Origin: a virus
Strand: one strand, 5' to 3'
IMG/VR virus record: IMGVR_UViG_3300023170_000011
Location: 42,376-106,375 of that record
DNA: 64,000 nucleotides
The position numbers were made by a program, and so were the translations under genes. Below are positions 6,231 through 14,796 of this stretch, piece after piece. The notes under the pieces were generated by a model. That model was not told the origin of the DNA and did no database searches. It saw only the letters and a list, made by a program, of their open reading frames with translations. Positions within the stretch are counted from its first letter, which is position 1. The number at the start of each line of letters is the position of its first letter.

Positions 6231-8246
6231 ATGAACGAGTCTTTATTGAATGGGAACCTTCTCTTCATCCTTGAAAAGCAAGAAAATAATCTTGCAGTTT
6301 CAAAGGACGGTAACTCGGATGGTGGTGGTTATATACTCAAAGGTATTGCTGCTCAGTTTGGGAAAGAGAATAATAACAATAGAATATACGAGGAAGGTGA
6401 ATACCTACCTCACCTTGAGTACCTAAAGGATAAGATAGGACAAAAGAGATTAGTTGGTGAATTAGATCACCCTGAAAAATTCGACGTATCTCTTAAAAAC
6501 ATTTCTCACGTTGTAGAAGATCTTGTTTATGACAAGGACGGAAGAGTATTAAACATTAAGGTTCGTTTGCTTGACACACCAGCTGGACAAATTGCTAAGA
6601 AATTAGTTGATGCTGGTATACCTCTTTCTATTTCTTCTAGAGCAGCTGGAAATGTAGGTCCAGATAAGAAGGTACAGATCAAAAAGATCTTTACTTATGA
6701 TTTGGTTGCAGATCCAGGTTTCCAAGACGCTCAACTCGAGAGAGTTTATGAAAGCGCTGGATTTGATGCTTTTGAATTTGAAGAAAGATCAAAAAAATCC
6801 GTTGTTAACAACTTAGAGTGTGTAAATGAGTCACTAGGTATAGAAAATGAATCTGGGGTAAAGATATATAAAGTTGAAAATAGCGAAGAATTCGAAAAAA
6901 TCCTTAATCAAGAAAAAAATAAATCCAACATTATGGAGGCCAACAAAGAATATGTTACTGCTGACGAGCTTAATAAGTATTCTATCTTTTTGAAAAATAA
7001 GATGGATGAGCTGGAAACGCAGATTTCTGAAATGAAACAACAAGAAGCTCAAGTTTCCGAGAGCGAAAGTGAATCTGTAGATTGCAAAGCTTTGGAGGAA
7101 AGAGTTGCTAAGCTAGAAAAGTACTCCGAGTATCTTGCTGAAAATCTAGAAAGTGCTATTAAGTACGGTGAGTATTTGTCAGAAAACCTAGATAGCAGCA
7201 TTACGTATTCTAAGTACCTTGCTGAGAATCTAGACAAGACTATCTCTTATTCTAAGTATTTGGCCGAAAATGTTGATAAGGGTATTTCTTACACTGAATA
7301 TGTAGCTGAGAATGTTGATAAGACTATCGACTATTCTAAGTATTTGGCAGAAAAACTAGATGATGGTATTCAATATACAGAATACGTGGCTGAAAATCTT
7401 GATAAGAATATCGCTTACTCTGAATACTTAGCAGAAAATGTTGATAAGAACATTGCTTACTCTGAGTATTTGGCAGAGAATCTAGATAAGGGTATTTCTT
7501 ACTCTGAATATCTAGCAGAAAACTTAGATAAGGGAATAGCTTACTCTGAGTACATTGCAGAAAAACTAGATCAAGGAATAAACTACACTGAGTACCTAGC
7601 AGAAAACCTAAATAAAGGTATTGCTTACTCAGATTATTTAGCTGAAAAGCTAAATGGAAATATAGCTAACACTGAAGCTATACACGAAAGCGTTAAAGCA
7701 GAAAACTCGCCAACACTTAACGAAAGTGCTAGGGAAAATGCTGAAAGCGCATCTAAAACTGAATTGGTTGAATCAGGATTTGCTGGAGATTATGAAAATC
7801 TCGGAAGCAAGATTGATTCTCTAATTGAATCAGTCAAAACACAAAAGACTGAGGAAAATATAAATGAGGCACAAACGAAAGTTGAGCCGACTGCTCAAAC
7901 ACAAAAAGCAGATGAGGCAATCAACGAAGCCGAAGAAGAAACATTGGCAGGATCATCAGGTCACAAATTTATTGATGAAATGCCAGAAGATTACTCTCCG
8001 ATTTGGGAGTCACTAAATGAAAGTCAAAAGCAATCAGTAATTGCACAATCAGCTTTCTATAACTTAGAGACTGCTTATCAGATCAAGAACTTCTGGTCAA
8101 CTCGTCAGCTTGGTGCTAAACCAGTAGGACTTCAGAAACTTCAAGAGAGCCAAGAAACACCAGAGCCTAAGACGGCTACTAACCCTCAGGGGTATTCAAA
8201 CGATTACCTTAATTGGGTCGCTAAGTCGCTCGAAGGTAAGTTTTAA
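6231..8246 (+). CDS. Prohead protease fused to scaffold/core protein (gp21-gp22-like)
   Basis: Residues 35-175 match the T4 gp21-type serine protease: YILKGIAAQFGKEN, GELDHP with the catalytic His80, PLSISSRAAG with the catalytic Ser at 135 or 136, and VADPGF as the likely third site. In T4 the protease and the scaffold (gp22) are separate genes; here the protease runs into a 450-residue coiled, charged C-terminal part with thirteen 14-residue repeats at 297-478. That part contains [ILV]-N-E at 198, 496, 544, 564 and 595, as expected of a scaffold digested during head maturation. It directly precedes the capsid gene, the T4 order. A promoter-like motif at 6862 and an ATG at 6933 (residue 235) could give a separate scaffold. 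The protease call is firm; the scaffold call rests on position and composition. Confidence 0.9.
   Translation: MNESLLNGNLLFILEKQENNLAVSKDGNSDGGGYILKGIAAQFGKENNNNRIYEEGEYLPHLEYLKDKIGQKRLVGELDHPEKFDVSLKNISHVVEDLVYDKDGRVLNIKVRLLDTPAGQIAKKLVDAGIPLSISSRAAGNVGPDKKVQIKKIFTYDLVADPGFQDAQLERVYESAGFDAFEFEERSKKSVVNNLECVNESLGIENESGVKIYKVENSEEFEKILNQEKNKSNIMEANKEYVTADELNKYSIFLKNKMDELETQISEMKQQEAQVSESESESVDCKALEERVAKLEKYSEYLAENLESAIKYGEYLSENLDSSITYSKYLAENLDKTISYSKYLAENVDKGISYTEYVAENVDKTIDYSKYLAEKLDDGIQYTEYVAENLDKNIAYSEYLAENVDKNIAYSEYLAENLDKGISYSEYLAENLDKGIAYSEYIAEKLDQGINYTEYLAENLNKGIAYSDYLAEKLNGNIANTEAIHESVKAENSPTLNESARENAESASKTELVESGFAGDYENLGSKIDSLIESVKTQKTEENINEAQTKVEPTAQTQKADEAINEAEEETLAGSSGHKFIDEMPEDYSPIWESLNESQKQSVIAQSAFYNLETAYQIKNFWSTRQLGAKPVGLQKLQESQETPEPKTATNPQGYSNDYLNWVAKSLEGKF
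6862..6873 (+). promoter_or_regulatory. Internal late-promoter-like motif before possible scaffold start
   Basis: AGATATATAAAG lies inside the protease-scaffold gene, 71 bases before the in-frame ATG at 6933, which follows an A-rich tract like other starts here. The bases downstream (GTTGAAAATAGCGAAG) also resemble those after the copy at 6196 (GTTAAATAATAGCAAAG). Confidence 0.4.
7119..7664 (+). repeat. Thirteen in-frame 42-bp repeats (14 residues each)
   Basis: Residues 297-478 of the protease-scaffold consist of thirteen tandem 14-residue units close to AYSEYLAENLDKGI. The period equals two heptads, compatible with a long helical rod. DNA copies differ at many third positions, so the protein pattern is kept by selection and the array is not recent. 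Confidence 0.95.
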
Positions 8247-8272
8247 AAACTAAAAAAATAAAAGATAGTAAA

Positions 8273-9994
8273 ATGAAACTAATCAACGAAGCAGAAATCT
8301 TCGAAACCTGGTCTCCTATCATCGAGCAGAAGGCCGGTATTCAAGATGCTGAAAAAAAAGGATGGTTGAGCAAGTACTGCCACTACCATTCATTAAACGA
8401 GTCTGCTGGTGCATATCAGTCACTAGCAACTGTAAACGGTATGGGTGCCGTACAACCACCCGCATACCCAGGTGGGTATAACTCCACTGGTTCTGCAGTA
8501 GGTACGCAAGCAAATTCTGCTTTCTATAACTCTGCTAACCAAGGTTCAGGTGATAAGTTTCCTTCACTTCTTCCATTGGCAATTCAGGTTGCTGCGAAGA
8601 CTGTTGGATTCGATATCGTTCCTGTAATTCCTATGTCAGGTCCTACTGGCGTACTTTCTTACCTAGATTACGTATACTCAGGTGGTAAAATCAGTCCTGC
8701 ATCTGCTGGCGCAACATCTGCTGAAGCTCTTGCAACTGCACCTTCTATGATCAAGGTAGAATTGACAACCCCTGCAGCAGGTTATCCTGCTAACTTTGCA
8801 GTAGGTACTACTTACTACATCACTAACGCTTCTTCAGCTGGTGCATATATCACTACTGAGTTTGTTGGTCTATCTAGAATCGATGCATTCCCAATCTTTA
8901 GAGTTATGGGATTAACTGCTGGTGAGACTATCTCTGCAGTTCTTGATGGTAACGCAGCTAAAATTGGTACTGCAGTAGATGGAAACCAAGCTGGTACTAC
9001 AACTGCGAGAGCAGAATTGGTTAAAGCTCTTGAGGATCACATCCAAGGATTCTCTGGTGCTGGTTTCAACAACGACCAAGACTGGCAAGGACCATTCGTA
9101 GATGGTACTAAGACTTACAACCCAATGCTAAGAGGTGTTGGTGAGAGCACTTACTACCAATCAATGGGTCTATCAACGTTCACTAAGTTCGTCGAAGCTG
9201 ATACTTTCCAAGTAGCTGCTTCAGTAACTACTGAGCAGATCCAAGACCTTAACAAGCAATTCGGTATCGACGTAATTTCTATGATCGAGAACGCATTGGT
9301 TAATGAGGTATCTCAAGCTATTAACAAGCACATCCTATCTAGAGCATTCGCTCTTGGTTGGTCTAACCACGACGAATTCTTGACTACAGAAGGTCAGAAC
9401 TTGAACCTAAACCTCGTTATCGGTGGTACTGCTGGTTCTTACACTATTCCTTCTTACATAGGTAAGTCTGACTCTGGTATCTCTATCGCTTCTGTTGCAG
9501 GTCCTGCTTCAGGAACTTACGAGAACTTGTCAACTCTACAGAGAAGACTATTCTCTAGAATTCTAGCATCTGCTAACGTGGTTGCTAACAGAGGAAGAAG
9601 AGGTCCTGCTAACTTCATCGTTACTAACGCTAACGTTGCAAGTGCATTGCAAGACATCTCTCAGTTCACTTTCGCACCTTTCTCTAACACTCTAACTCAG
9701 AACAACGGTACACTTTACCCAGTAGGTTCTCTTGCTGGTATGACCGTATATGTTGATCAGAACATGAAGTTCGGTGATAACAGAGTATTAGTAGGTAGAA
9801 AAGGTGGTGACGACGAACCAGGACTTAAGTTCATGCCTTACATGATGGCTGAGTCTATCCAAACAATCTCTGAAGGTACTATGTCACCTAAGATTGCGGT
9901 TAAGTCTCGTTACGCACTAGTAGAAGCTGGTTTCCACCCAGAAACTATGTACTTCTGTTTCCACGTGAACGTTCCTGCTGGAGGTCTATCCTAA
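8273..9994 (+). CDS. Major capsid protein, T4 gp23-like
   Basis: The 573-residue protein forms the head lattice. Its N-terminus (IFETWSPIIEQ) matches the gp23 leader helix, and KFPSLLPLAIQVAAKTVGFDIV followed by PMSGPTGVLSYLDYVY matches the gp23 start of the HK97-type fold; NFIVTNANVASALQD, TVYVDQNMKFGDNRVLVG and the AVKSRYALVEAGFHPE segment match the C-terminal half. T4 gp23 has 521 residues and loses a 65-residue leader. Here L-N-E at 41-43 followed by Ser44 is the likely cleavage point, leaving about 530 residues. Codons are strongly biased to C-ending AAC, TAC, ATC and TTC, unlike the neighbours, as expected of the most abundant product. It follows the scaffold by 26 bases and is closed by a terminator. 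Confidence 0.95.
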   Translation: MKLINEAEIFETWSPIIEQKAGIQDAEKKGWLSKYCHYHSLNESAGAYQSLATVNGMGAVQPPAYPGGYNSTGSAVGTQANSAFYNSANQGSGDKFPSLLPLAIQVAAKTVGFDIVPVIPMSGPTGVLSYLDYVYSGGKISPASAGATSAEALATAPSMIKVELTTPAAGYPANFAVGTTYYITNASSAGAYITTEFVGLSRIDAFPIFRVMGLTAGETISAVLDGNAAKIGTAVDGNQAGTTTARAELVKALEDHIQGFSGAGFNNDQDWQGPFVDGTKTYNPMLRGVGESTYYQSMGLSTFTKFVEADTFQVAASVTTEQIQDLNKQFGIDVISMIENALVNEVSQAINKHILSRAFALGWSNHDEFLTTEGQNLNLNLVIGGTAGSYTIPSYIGKSDSGISIASVAGPASGTYENLSTLQRRLFSRILASANVVANRGRRGPANFIVTNANVASALQDISQFTFAPFSNTLTQNNGTLYPVGSLAGMTVYVDQNMKFGDNRVLVGRKGGDDEPGLKFMPYMMAESIQTISEGTMSPKIAVKSRYALVEAGFHPETMYFCFHVNVPAGGLS

Positions 9995-10020
9995 TCAGTA
10001 GTTAGTACACACTAATATTA

Positions 10021-10050
10021 AACCCCAGGTTTTTGCCTGGGGTTTTTTTA
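10021..10050 (+). terminator. Intrinsic terminator after the capsid gene
   Basis: AACCCCAGG (10021-10029) pairs with CCTGGGGTT (10036-10044 region) around a short T/G loop and is followed by a run of T. This is the expected end of the capsid transcript. Confidence 0.9.
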
Positions 10051-10058
10051 TTGTCCAT

Positions 10059-10070
10059 GGATATATAGAA
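10059..10070 (+). promoter_or_regulatory. Late-promoter-like motif GGATATATAGAA
   Basis: Lies just after the capsid terminator and 31 bases before the ATG at 10090, restarting transcription for the internal-head-protein genes. Confidence 0.65.
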
Positions 10071-10089
10071 TAAATGTGATGGTTGCATA

Positions 10090-11190
10090 ATGAGGAAAAT
10101 AAGCTCACATAAACAGTTCCTTATTGAAAGGGATCTTTCGGTAGAAGTAGATCAGGTGGTGTTAGCTGAAATGCTTCTGGACTATTATGGATTAAACGAG
10201 GGAAAGGCATTGGATACTCTTAAAAATTCGATTTCTAAAGCTTTATTTGGTCCTTTCTCCAGATTGTCTGTTATAGACACAATCAGGAAAGGAAATCTCG
10301 ATATACAAAAGGAGATCATTAGAAAACAGTATGATGTGGAAGATGAAATCCTAGATCTGGAGGATAGGATAGAGGAGCTGAGAAAGAGCGGATCCTCTAG
10401 GAGCGATATTTCACGAATTCAAACACAGATTGAAAGAAAGAGAAAGGAATATAGATCTTTTGTTAAAATGAAGAAGGAGCAGACCAATAAAGGGATGAAA
10501 CTTCTTGAGAAAACAATAGGTAAAAATCCAAGAAGGAGAGAATATTACGAGGCTGGATTCTTAGACGATAAATACGAACTTGCAAAGTTTGAATTTGAAC
10601 TTGCACAACAGAAATCTGCTGAAGCTGGAAATCTAAAAGATCTAAAGAAGGATCTTGAAGACGCTGCTAAAAAAGCAGAATCCTTTGTAGTAAAGACAAA
10701 AAGCTCTGCACAAACTAAGGGGAAAATAAAAGACTCCGAACTTGAGGATGTATCTGCTTTGAGAAAGAGAATCTCAGCAAATGATATGGGCGTTATAATA
10801 TCTCTAAGAGAAAAGTCTAGGGATAGAATAAAGGAGCTTAAATCACAAATGTCCAAGATTCTTAGCGATATGAAGGGATTTATTTCAAAATCTCCTACAT
10901 ACGAGGAGGTTAAAGCTTCTGGAAAAATAACAAAGGGTATAAACGATCTCGAATCCAAAGCTAATGAGATGGATTCATTAGATAACCTTTCTAAGGTTTA
11001 CTCTGATGTTATTTCTTCAAAGGGTAAATCTATTTCCAATGAATCATCATTGACTAGCTTATTTGGTAAGATTAACTCTGCTATTTCCGATGGAAATGAT
11101 GCAGGATCTGGTGTTACTAAAGATGTTGTGGATATGAAATCGGACATCACATTGAAAAAGATTGGAAATCTAATAAAAAAATTGTCCTAA
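10090..11190 (+). CDS. Coiled-coil head-cluster protein (366 aa), likely internal
   Basis: No family is recognised. The protein is highly charged, Lys/Glu-rich and almost entirely helical, with long coiled-coil stretches (for example EDEILDLEDRIEELRK at about 86-101, and 150-210). It begins ISSHKQFLIE, the leader-like pattern of this cluster, and has L-N-E-G at 35-38, a candidate site for the prohead protease. It is the first gene after the capsid terminator and is followed after 2 bases by a similar helical protein, so the pair is probably expressed together. A role as an internal core or DNA-associated head protein is inferred from position and the leader. A minor scaffold component is the alternative. 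Confidence 0.75.
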   Translation: MRKISSHKQFLIERDLSVEVDQVVLAEMLLDYYGLNEGKALDTLKNSISKALFGPFSRLSVIDTIRKGNLDIQKEIIRKQYDVEDEILDLEDRIEELRKSGSSRSDISRIQTQIERKRKEYRSFVKMKKEQTNKGMKLLEKTIGKNPRRREYYEAGFLDDKYELAKFEFELAQQKSAEAGNLKDLKKDLEDAAKKAESFVVKTKSSAQTKGKIKDSELEDVSALRKRISANDMGVIISLREKSRDRIKELKSQMSKILSDMKGFISKSPTYEEVKASGKITKGINDLESKANEMDSLDNLSKVYSDVISSKGKSISNESSLTSLFGKINSAISDGNDAGSGVTKDVVDMKSDITLKKIGNLIKKLS

Positions 11191-11192
11191 AG

Positions 11193-12086
11193 ATGCTTTT
11201 AAAATTTAAAGAGTGGGAATCACAAAACATAAATGAAGGGGATGTTAGCCTTGATAAGATTATGAATTGGCTTAGCTCTAATTTTGGTGGTACAATATCT
11301 AAAATAGATTCTTTGCTTTCCAAAATAAGTTCCATAGAAACCCAATATTCTAAAGACTGGAATGATATCCAGACTGATATAGATGCACTGGAGGTAAAGA
11401 AAGCTCAAACAAAGAGCGATCCTGCTGAAGCTAAGAAGCTGGAAAGAATGATTGATAGGAATCAGAAATTGCTTACAGCTTTAAACAAGAAAAGAAAAGC
11501 GGACATAGCTAAGGTTGATGATAAAGTAGAAAAATTAACTAAAGGTAAAACAAGACTTGTTTCTTATTGGAATTTAAAGAAGGCTGAATTGGAAGCAGAT
11601 CTCGCCGAGAGTATGTACAAGATGGCTAAAGATCTTACTGACGAATCTGTTGCTGATGAATTGTACGACAAATACAAAGAGGCAGCACTTCAAGCGAAAT
11701 CTAAAGATGAGAAGTTTAGGGAAAGGTTTGGTAAGTTGGAATTAGCTAAGCCCTCCACTCTTAAATCAGATACTGAGTCTAAGGCTATATCAGGTGCTAA
11801 CTTTTCAATGGATCCTATCTTTTCAATGAACGCTCCCCAATTTACTAAATTCGTTCAGGATTTGGAAAAGAGTCAGGTAAGCGCATTAATCAAAGCCATG
11901 CAATCCGAAAGAAATGAAAGATATGCTACTTTAGATACCGAAAGAGATAGACTTGAAGCTCAAGCTGAAAAGAAAGGTTTGTCTCGGGATAGTGTGAAGA
12001 GGGATCTTTCAGATCTACGTGAAACTCTAATGAGACAAATTAGGGATTTGAGAACTAAAATAACTATTGCTAGAAGATATGCTTAA
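11193..12086 (+). CDS. Coiled-coil head-cluster protein (297 aa), likely internal
   Basis: Unrecognised, charged and helical, with coiled-coil heptads over most of its length (residues 45-180 and 225-290). The N-terminus LLKFKEWESQNINEG carries the leader-like pattern and I-N-E-G at 13-16, one of the clearest candidate prohead-protease sites here. Composition and size resemble the preceding 366-residue protein, and both have an ELA/DLA-rich central helix, but I see no convincing alignment that makes them paralogues. Its stop overlaps the next gene's ATG by 8 bases. Function is inferred only from location downstream of the capsid gene. Confidence 0.75.
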   Translation: MLLKFKEWESQNINEGDVSLDKIMNWLSSNFGGTISKIDSLLSKISSIETQYSKDWNDIQTDIDALEVKKAQTKSDPAEAKKLERMIDRNQKLLTALNKKRKADIAKVDDKVEKLTKGKTRLVSYWNLKKAELEADLAESMYKMAKDLTDESVADELYDKYKEAALQAKSKDEKFRERFGKLELAKPSTLKSDTESKAISGANFSMDPIFSMNAPQFTKFVQDLEKSQVSALIKAMQSERNERYATLDTERDRLEAQAEKKGLSRDSVKRDLSDLRETLMRQIRDLRTKITIARRYA

Positions 12087-12348
12087 TCGTATTAAAAAAC
12101 TAAATGAGTTTCCCTTATTGGAAGGTGTAAACGAGGATTTGGTAAAAGCAAAGGCTGATGTGAATGAAAAGCAAGCAGAAATTGCCGAAGAAATAGCAAA
12201 GCAGAAAGAAACCACAGATCTTAAGGAAAAAGCTGCTAGTATAAGAAACCAGGCTAGACTTGCTGGTCAGATGCCTTCTTTATTGAATGCGCTGGCAAAT
12301 GCAATGGATGCAAAGGCTGATTCTGGTGACACAACAAATATTTATTAA
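12079..12348 (+). CDS. Small helical head-cluster protein (89 aa)
   Basis: Begins at the ATG at 12079, overlapping the previous stop by 8 bases, with AGAAGA just upstream as a weak ribosome site; an in-frame TTG at 12067 is less likely. The sequence starts IKKLNEF and has GVNED at 16-20, so both the leader-like pattern and a V-N-E site are present. The rest is an Ala/Lys/Glu-rich helix (residues 20-60) with a Gly/Asn-rich end. A small internal head protein, by analogy to the T4 internal proteins, is the best guess. Confidence 0.65.
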   Translation: MLNRIKKLNEFPLLEGVNEDLVKAKADVNEKQAEIAEEIAKQKETTDLKEKAASIRNQARLAGQMPSLLNALANAMDAKADSGDTTNIY

Positions 12349-12351
12349 AAG

Positions 12352-14745
12352 ATGGCAAACAATTATCTTAGGAATAACCCAGTAGCGAATCAATTGTCGA
12401 TTGACACATTTAGATTGTTTGAAAATCAGGATGTTGACAAAGCTCTTGAAATAGCAGTCGATACTCTTTTAGGGGTCTTCAAAAAAATCACTTTTGATCT
12501 AGCTTCGGATAGGAATAGATCTTTTGAATCTTTTTCTAAAAAGCTTATGGGAGTGGGCGAGGCATCTTCTTTTAAATCACTGATTGCTAACATAAAAGAC
12601 GTTTGTGGGGATATTGAGCTTGCTGATCCTATTTTGGCACCACTTAAAAAGATGTATCTTGATTCTATCGATACGTTGGGTGATGCTATCAAAAGAATGA
12701 TAGAGTTAGATCCATCACTAGAAGCAAAAGCTATTGAATATTTCAAAAAAGCTAGCAAAAGATTGTTGGAAACAATTAAAAGAGTTGCTGACCAATACCA
12801 GGAAAGGATAAACGAATCCCAAGCTATTGGTGTTCCTGGCAGAATGGAGAGGCTTAAGAGAATCTTGGTAAATCACATTATGGATTCAAAGGGAAAGGAT
12901 GCAAAAGCTGGTTATGGTAGGGATTGGCACAGATTGTTTACTACTTTGGAACAGAAACTTTCTTCCATAAATGCCGATAAAGCAACATTCTCAGATGGTG
13001 ATAGAAAAAATCTCGCAGAACTTGAAAAGAAGACTGATAGCTTAACACAAGAGTACAATCAGTACAAAGTTAGAGCGGCTGAAACCGTGATGAGCAAGAT
13101 TATCAAGGATCCTGACCTAGAGTCAAAATTTGCTGATTATATTGAGATCATGACTAATGCCTTAGATGGTGTTACGAAAGCAAATACCGAGGAGGGCCTT
13201 ATCGAGGTAAAAGTACGTGAGATCCTTGATGATAAGGAAACTAAAATGCAGGATAGGGTATTCCCACTGAAAGTTGGTGATAAGGACAATGACGGTAAGC
13301 TTAAGGGTTCTGGCTTGATTCAGACAGTCCAGAAGGCACTTATTGATGCCTTTATACCGATTAAAAATCTTTTGGATCCTAGAGGTGGTGCTAATGGTAA
13401 ATTTGAAACCCCAACTAGTGTTGCTGTAAAGTCTATACAAGCTTCACTTGGAAATAAAGATGTGAATGGTACTTTGGATAAGCCTTTATTGGATGTTATT
13501 TTAAAGCTGGATCAGGTGTCTGGAGAAAATAAAGATGCAATAAAAGAAGCTATTTCAAAGCTTAGGGTTTCTTATTCATCAATGAGTGAGTCTACAAGCG
13601 CATTAAGTGTTACCGAATTTATGAGGCTGATGGAAGCTATGACTTATATAGATCCTAATGAAATAGAGGATAAAATCAAAATGTACAGTGAGGAAATAAC
13701 TGAAGATGATGATTCTGTTGCACAACCAACTACCTCTGACTACACCATGGCTGAAAGACTGGCTAAGATGTTAAGGACTAAGAATTACAACAAAAACGCG
13801 GAGACAGAAGATTTTCTTAAGGAGGATGGTACTTTAAAGGGATCTTGTCCCCAAGATTTTATTGACGGCTGGACAAAAGCAATATCTGGTGATAAGTCTG
13901 TTTCCTTCTTTTTTATAGAGGATGAGAATGGAGGTTCACTTTATCCTACTAAGAGATTATCTTGTAATGTGAATAAGCCATGTAACTGGAAAAGGTATAA
14001 ATCTATTGCTGGAGATGAAACAGACGACGTTCACAATTTTGGAAAATGGTACACGACATACTGGAAAAATTTTGGTGGCGTTGGTTCTGAAATCAAGTCA
14101 AAAGTTTTGGATGATGTAATGAAGTCCAATTGTTCATTGGCTAAAGAGGAAAAACTTTCCGATGTTATAACGATCTACGAAGATCTTGAGAACTCTTTCA
14201 TGCCTCATAAGGATGAAATATCACATGGCTATCTTAGACCAAATTCAATAAAGGAGATTTCTTCTGGAATAAAGGGTATGTTAGGTAATGATGGTGTTTC
14301 TAATCTTAGTCCTGCTGAACTAAGAGCTTTATATAACTCAGTTGTCCTAATTTCTCCCCTAATCACATTTGATAGAGAAAGAGATGAATGGGTACCAGCA
14401 CTATCCTTCCTATGTAAGACACTGGATTTAACTGAAGATGAGCTATTATCTGGGATTAAGAAAAGTAGTTCCTTAGGAAAGAAAGGCAAAATGAGTTCTG
14501 AAAAAGTAGCTTATCTTGATACTAAATCCTTACAGGATGGAGGTGATAGTGAAATTTTGAAATCAACTGTTATCGGTAGCACAGAGGATCCAGAGAAGAT
14601 AAACAACATGAAATCAACACTAGATAAGGTTAAGTCTGTACTAAAGAGTCTTTCCAAACACACTAAGAGAATTAGTATAAGCGATGTTGGTGATATTACT
14701 CCTGATATTTCTGATTCTGTTGTTGTTATCTCTATGGCCAAGTAA
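12352..14745 (+). CDS. Large head-cluster protein (797 aa) with possible PG-binding-like segment
   Basis: No family is assigned. The first 300 residues are helical; QLSIDTFRLFENQD at 14-27 resembles the leader-like motif and I-N-E-S occurs at 153-156. Residues 322-388 contain NGKFETPTSVAVKSIQASLG and VNGTLDKPLLDVIL, a pattern like the peptidoglycan-binding domain type 1 (G-x-x-T-x-x-AV-x-x-Q, then V-x-G-x-L-x-x-x). Residues 450-650 are a Cys-containing globular region (GSCPQDFIDGW, CNVNKPCNWKRY) with GKWYTTYWKNFGG. It starts 3 bases after the preceding stop and ends the head block. It could be a packaged and ejected protein acting on the envelope; that is a guess. Confidence 0.7.
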   Translation: MANNYLRNNPVANQLSIDTFRLFENQDVDKALEIAVDTLLGVFKKITFDLASDRNRSFESFSKKLMGVGEASSFKSLIANIKDVCGDIELADPILAPLKKMYLDSIDTLGDAIKRMIELDPSLEAKAIEYFKKASKRLLETIKRVADQYQERINESQAIGVPGRMERLKRILVNHIMDSKGKDAKAGYGRDWHRLFTTLEQKLSSINADKATFSDGDRKNLAELEKKTDSLTQEYNQYKVRAAETVMSKIIKDPDLESKFADYIEIMTNALDGVTKANTEEGLIEVKVREILDDKETKMQDRVFPLKVGDKDNDGKLKGSGLIQTVQKALIDAFIPIKNLLDPRGGANGKFETPTSVAVKSIQASLGNKDVNGTLDKPLLDVILKLDQVSGENKDAIKEAISKLRVSYSSMSESTSALSVTEFMRLMEAMTYIDPNEIEDKIKMYSEEITEDDDSVAQPTTSDYTMAERLAKMLRTKNYNKNAETEDFLKEDGTLKGSCPQDFIDGWTKAISGDKSVSFFFIEDENGGSLYPTKRLSCNVNKPCNWKRYKSIAGDETDDVHNFGKWYTTYWKNFGGVGSEIKSKVLDDVMKSNCSLAKEEKLSDVITIYEDLENSFMPHKDEISHGYLRPNSIKEISSGIKGMLGNDGVSNLSPAELRALYNSVVLISPLITFDRERDEWVPALSFLCKTLDLTEDELLSGIKKSSSLGKKGKMSSEKVAYLDTKSLQDGGDSEILKSTVIGSTEDPEKINNMKSTLDKVKSVLKSLSKHTKRISISDVGDITPDISDSVVVISMAK

Positions 14746-14796
14746 CCTAGAAACTTATCAAACACATAACTCTATAACTCCTAAAGGTGTTTTTTA

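Noticed and set aside
7119-7664. Regular 42-bp repeats as a possible CRISPR array
   Set aside because: There are no spacers and the repeats are in frame within the scaffold, with variation mostly at third codon positions.
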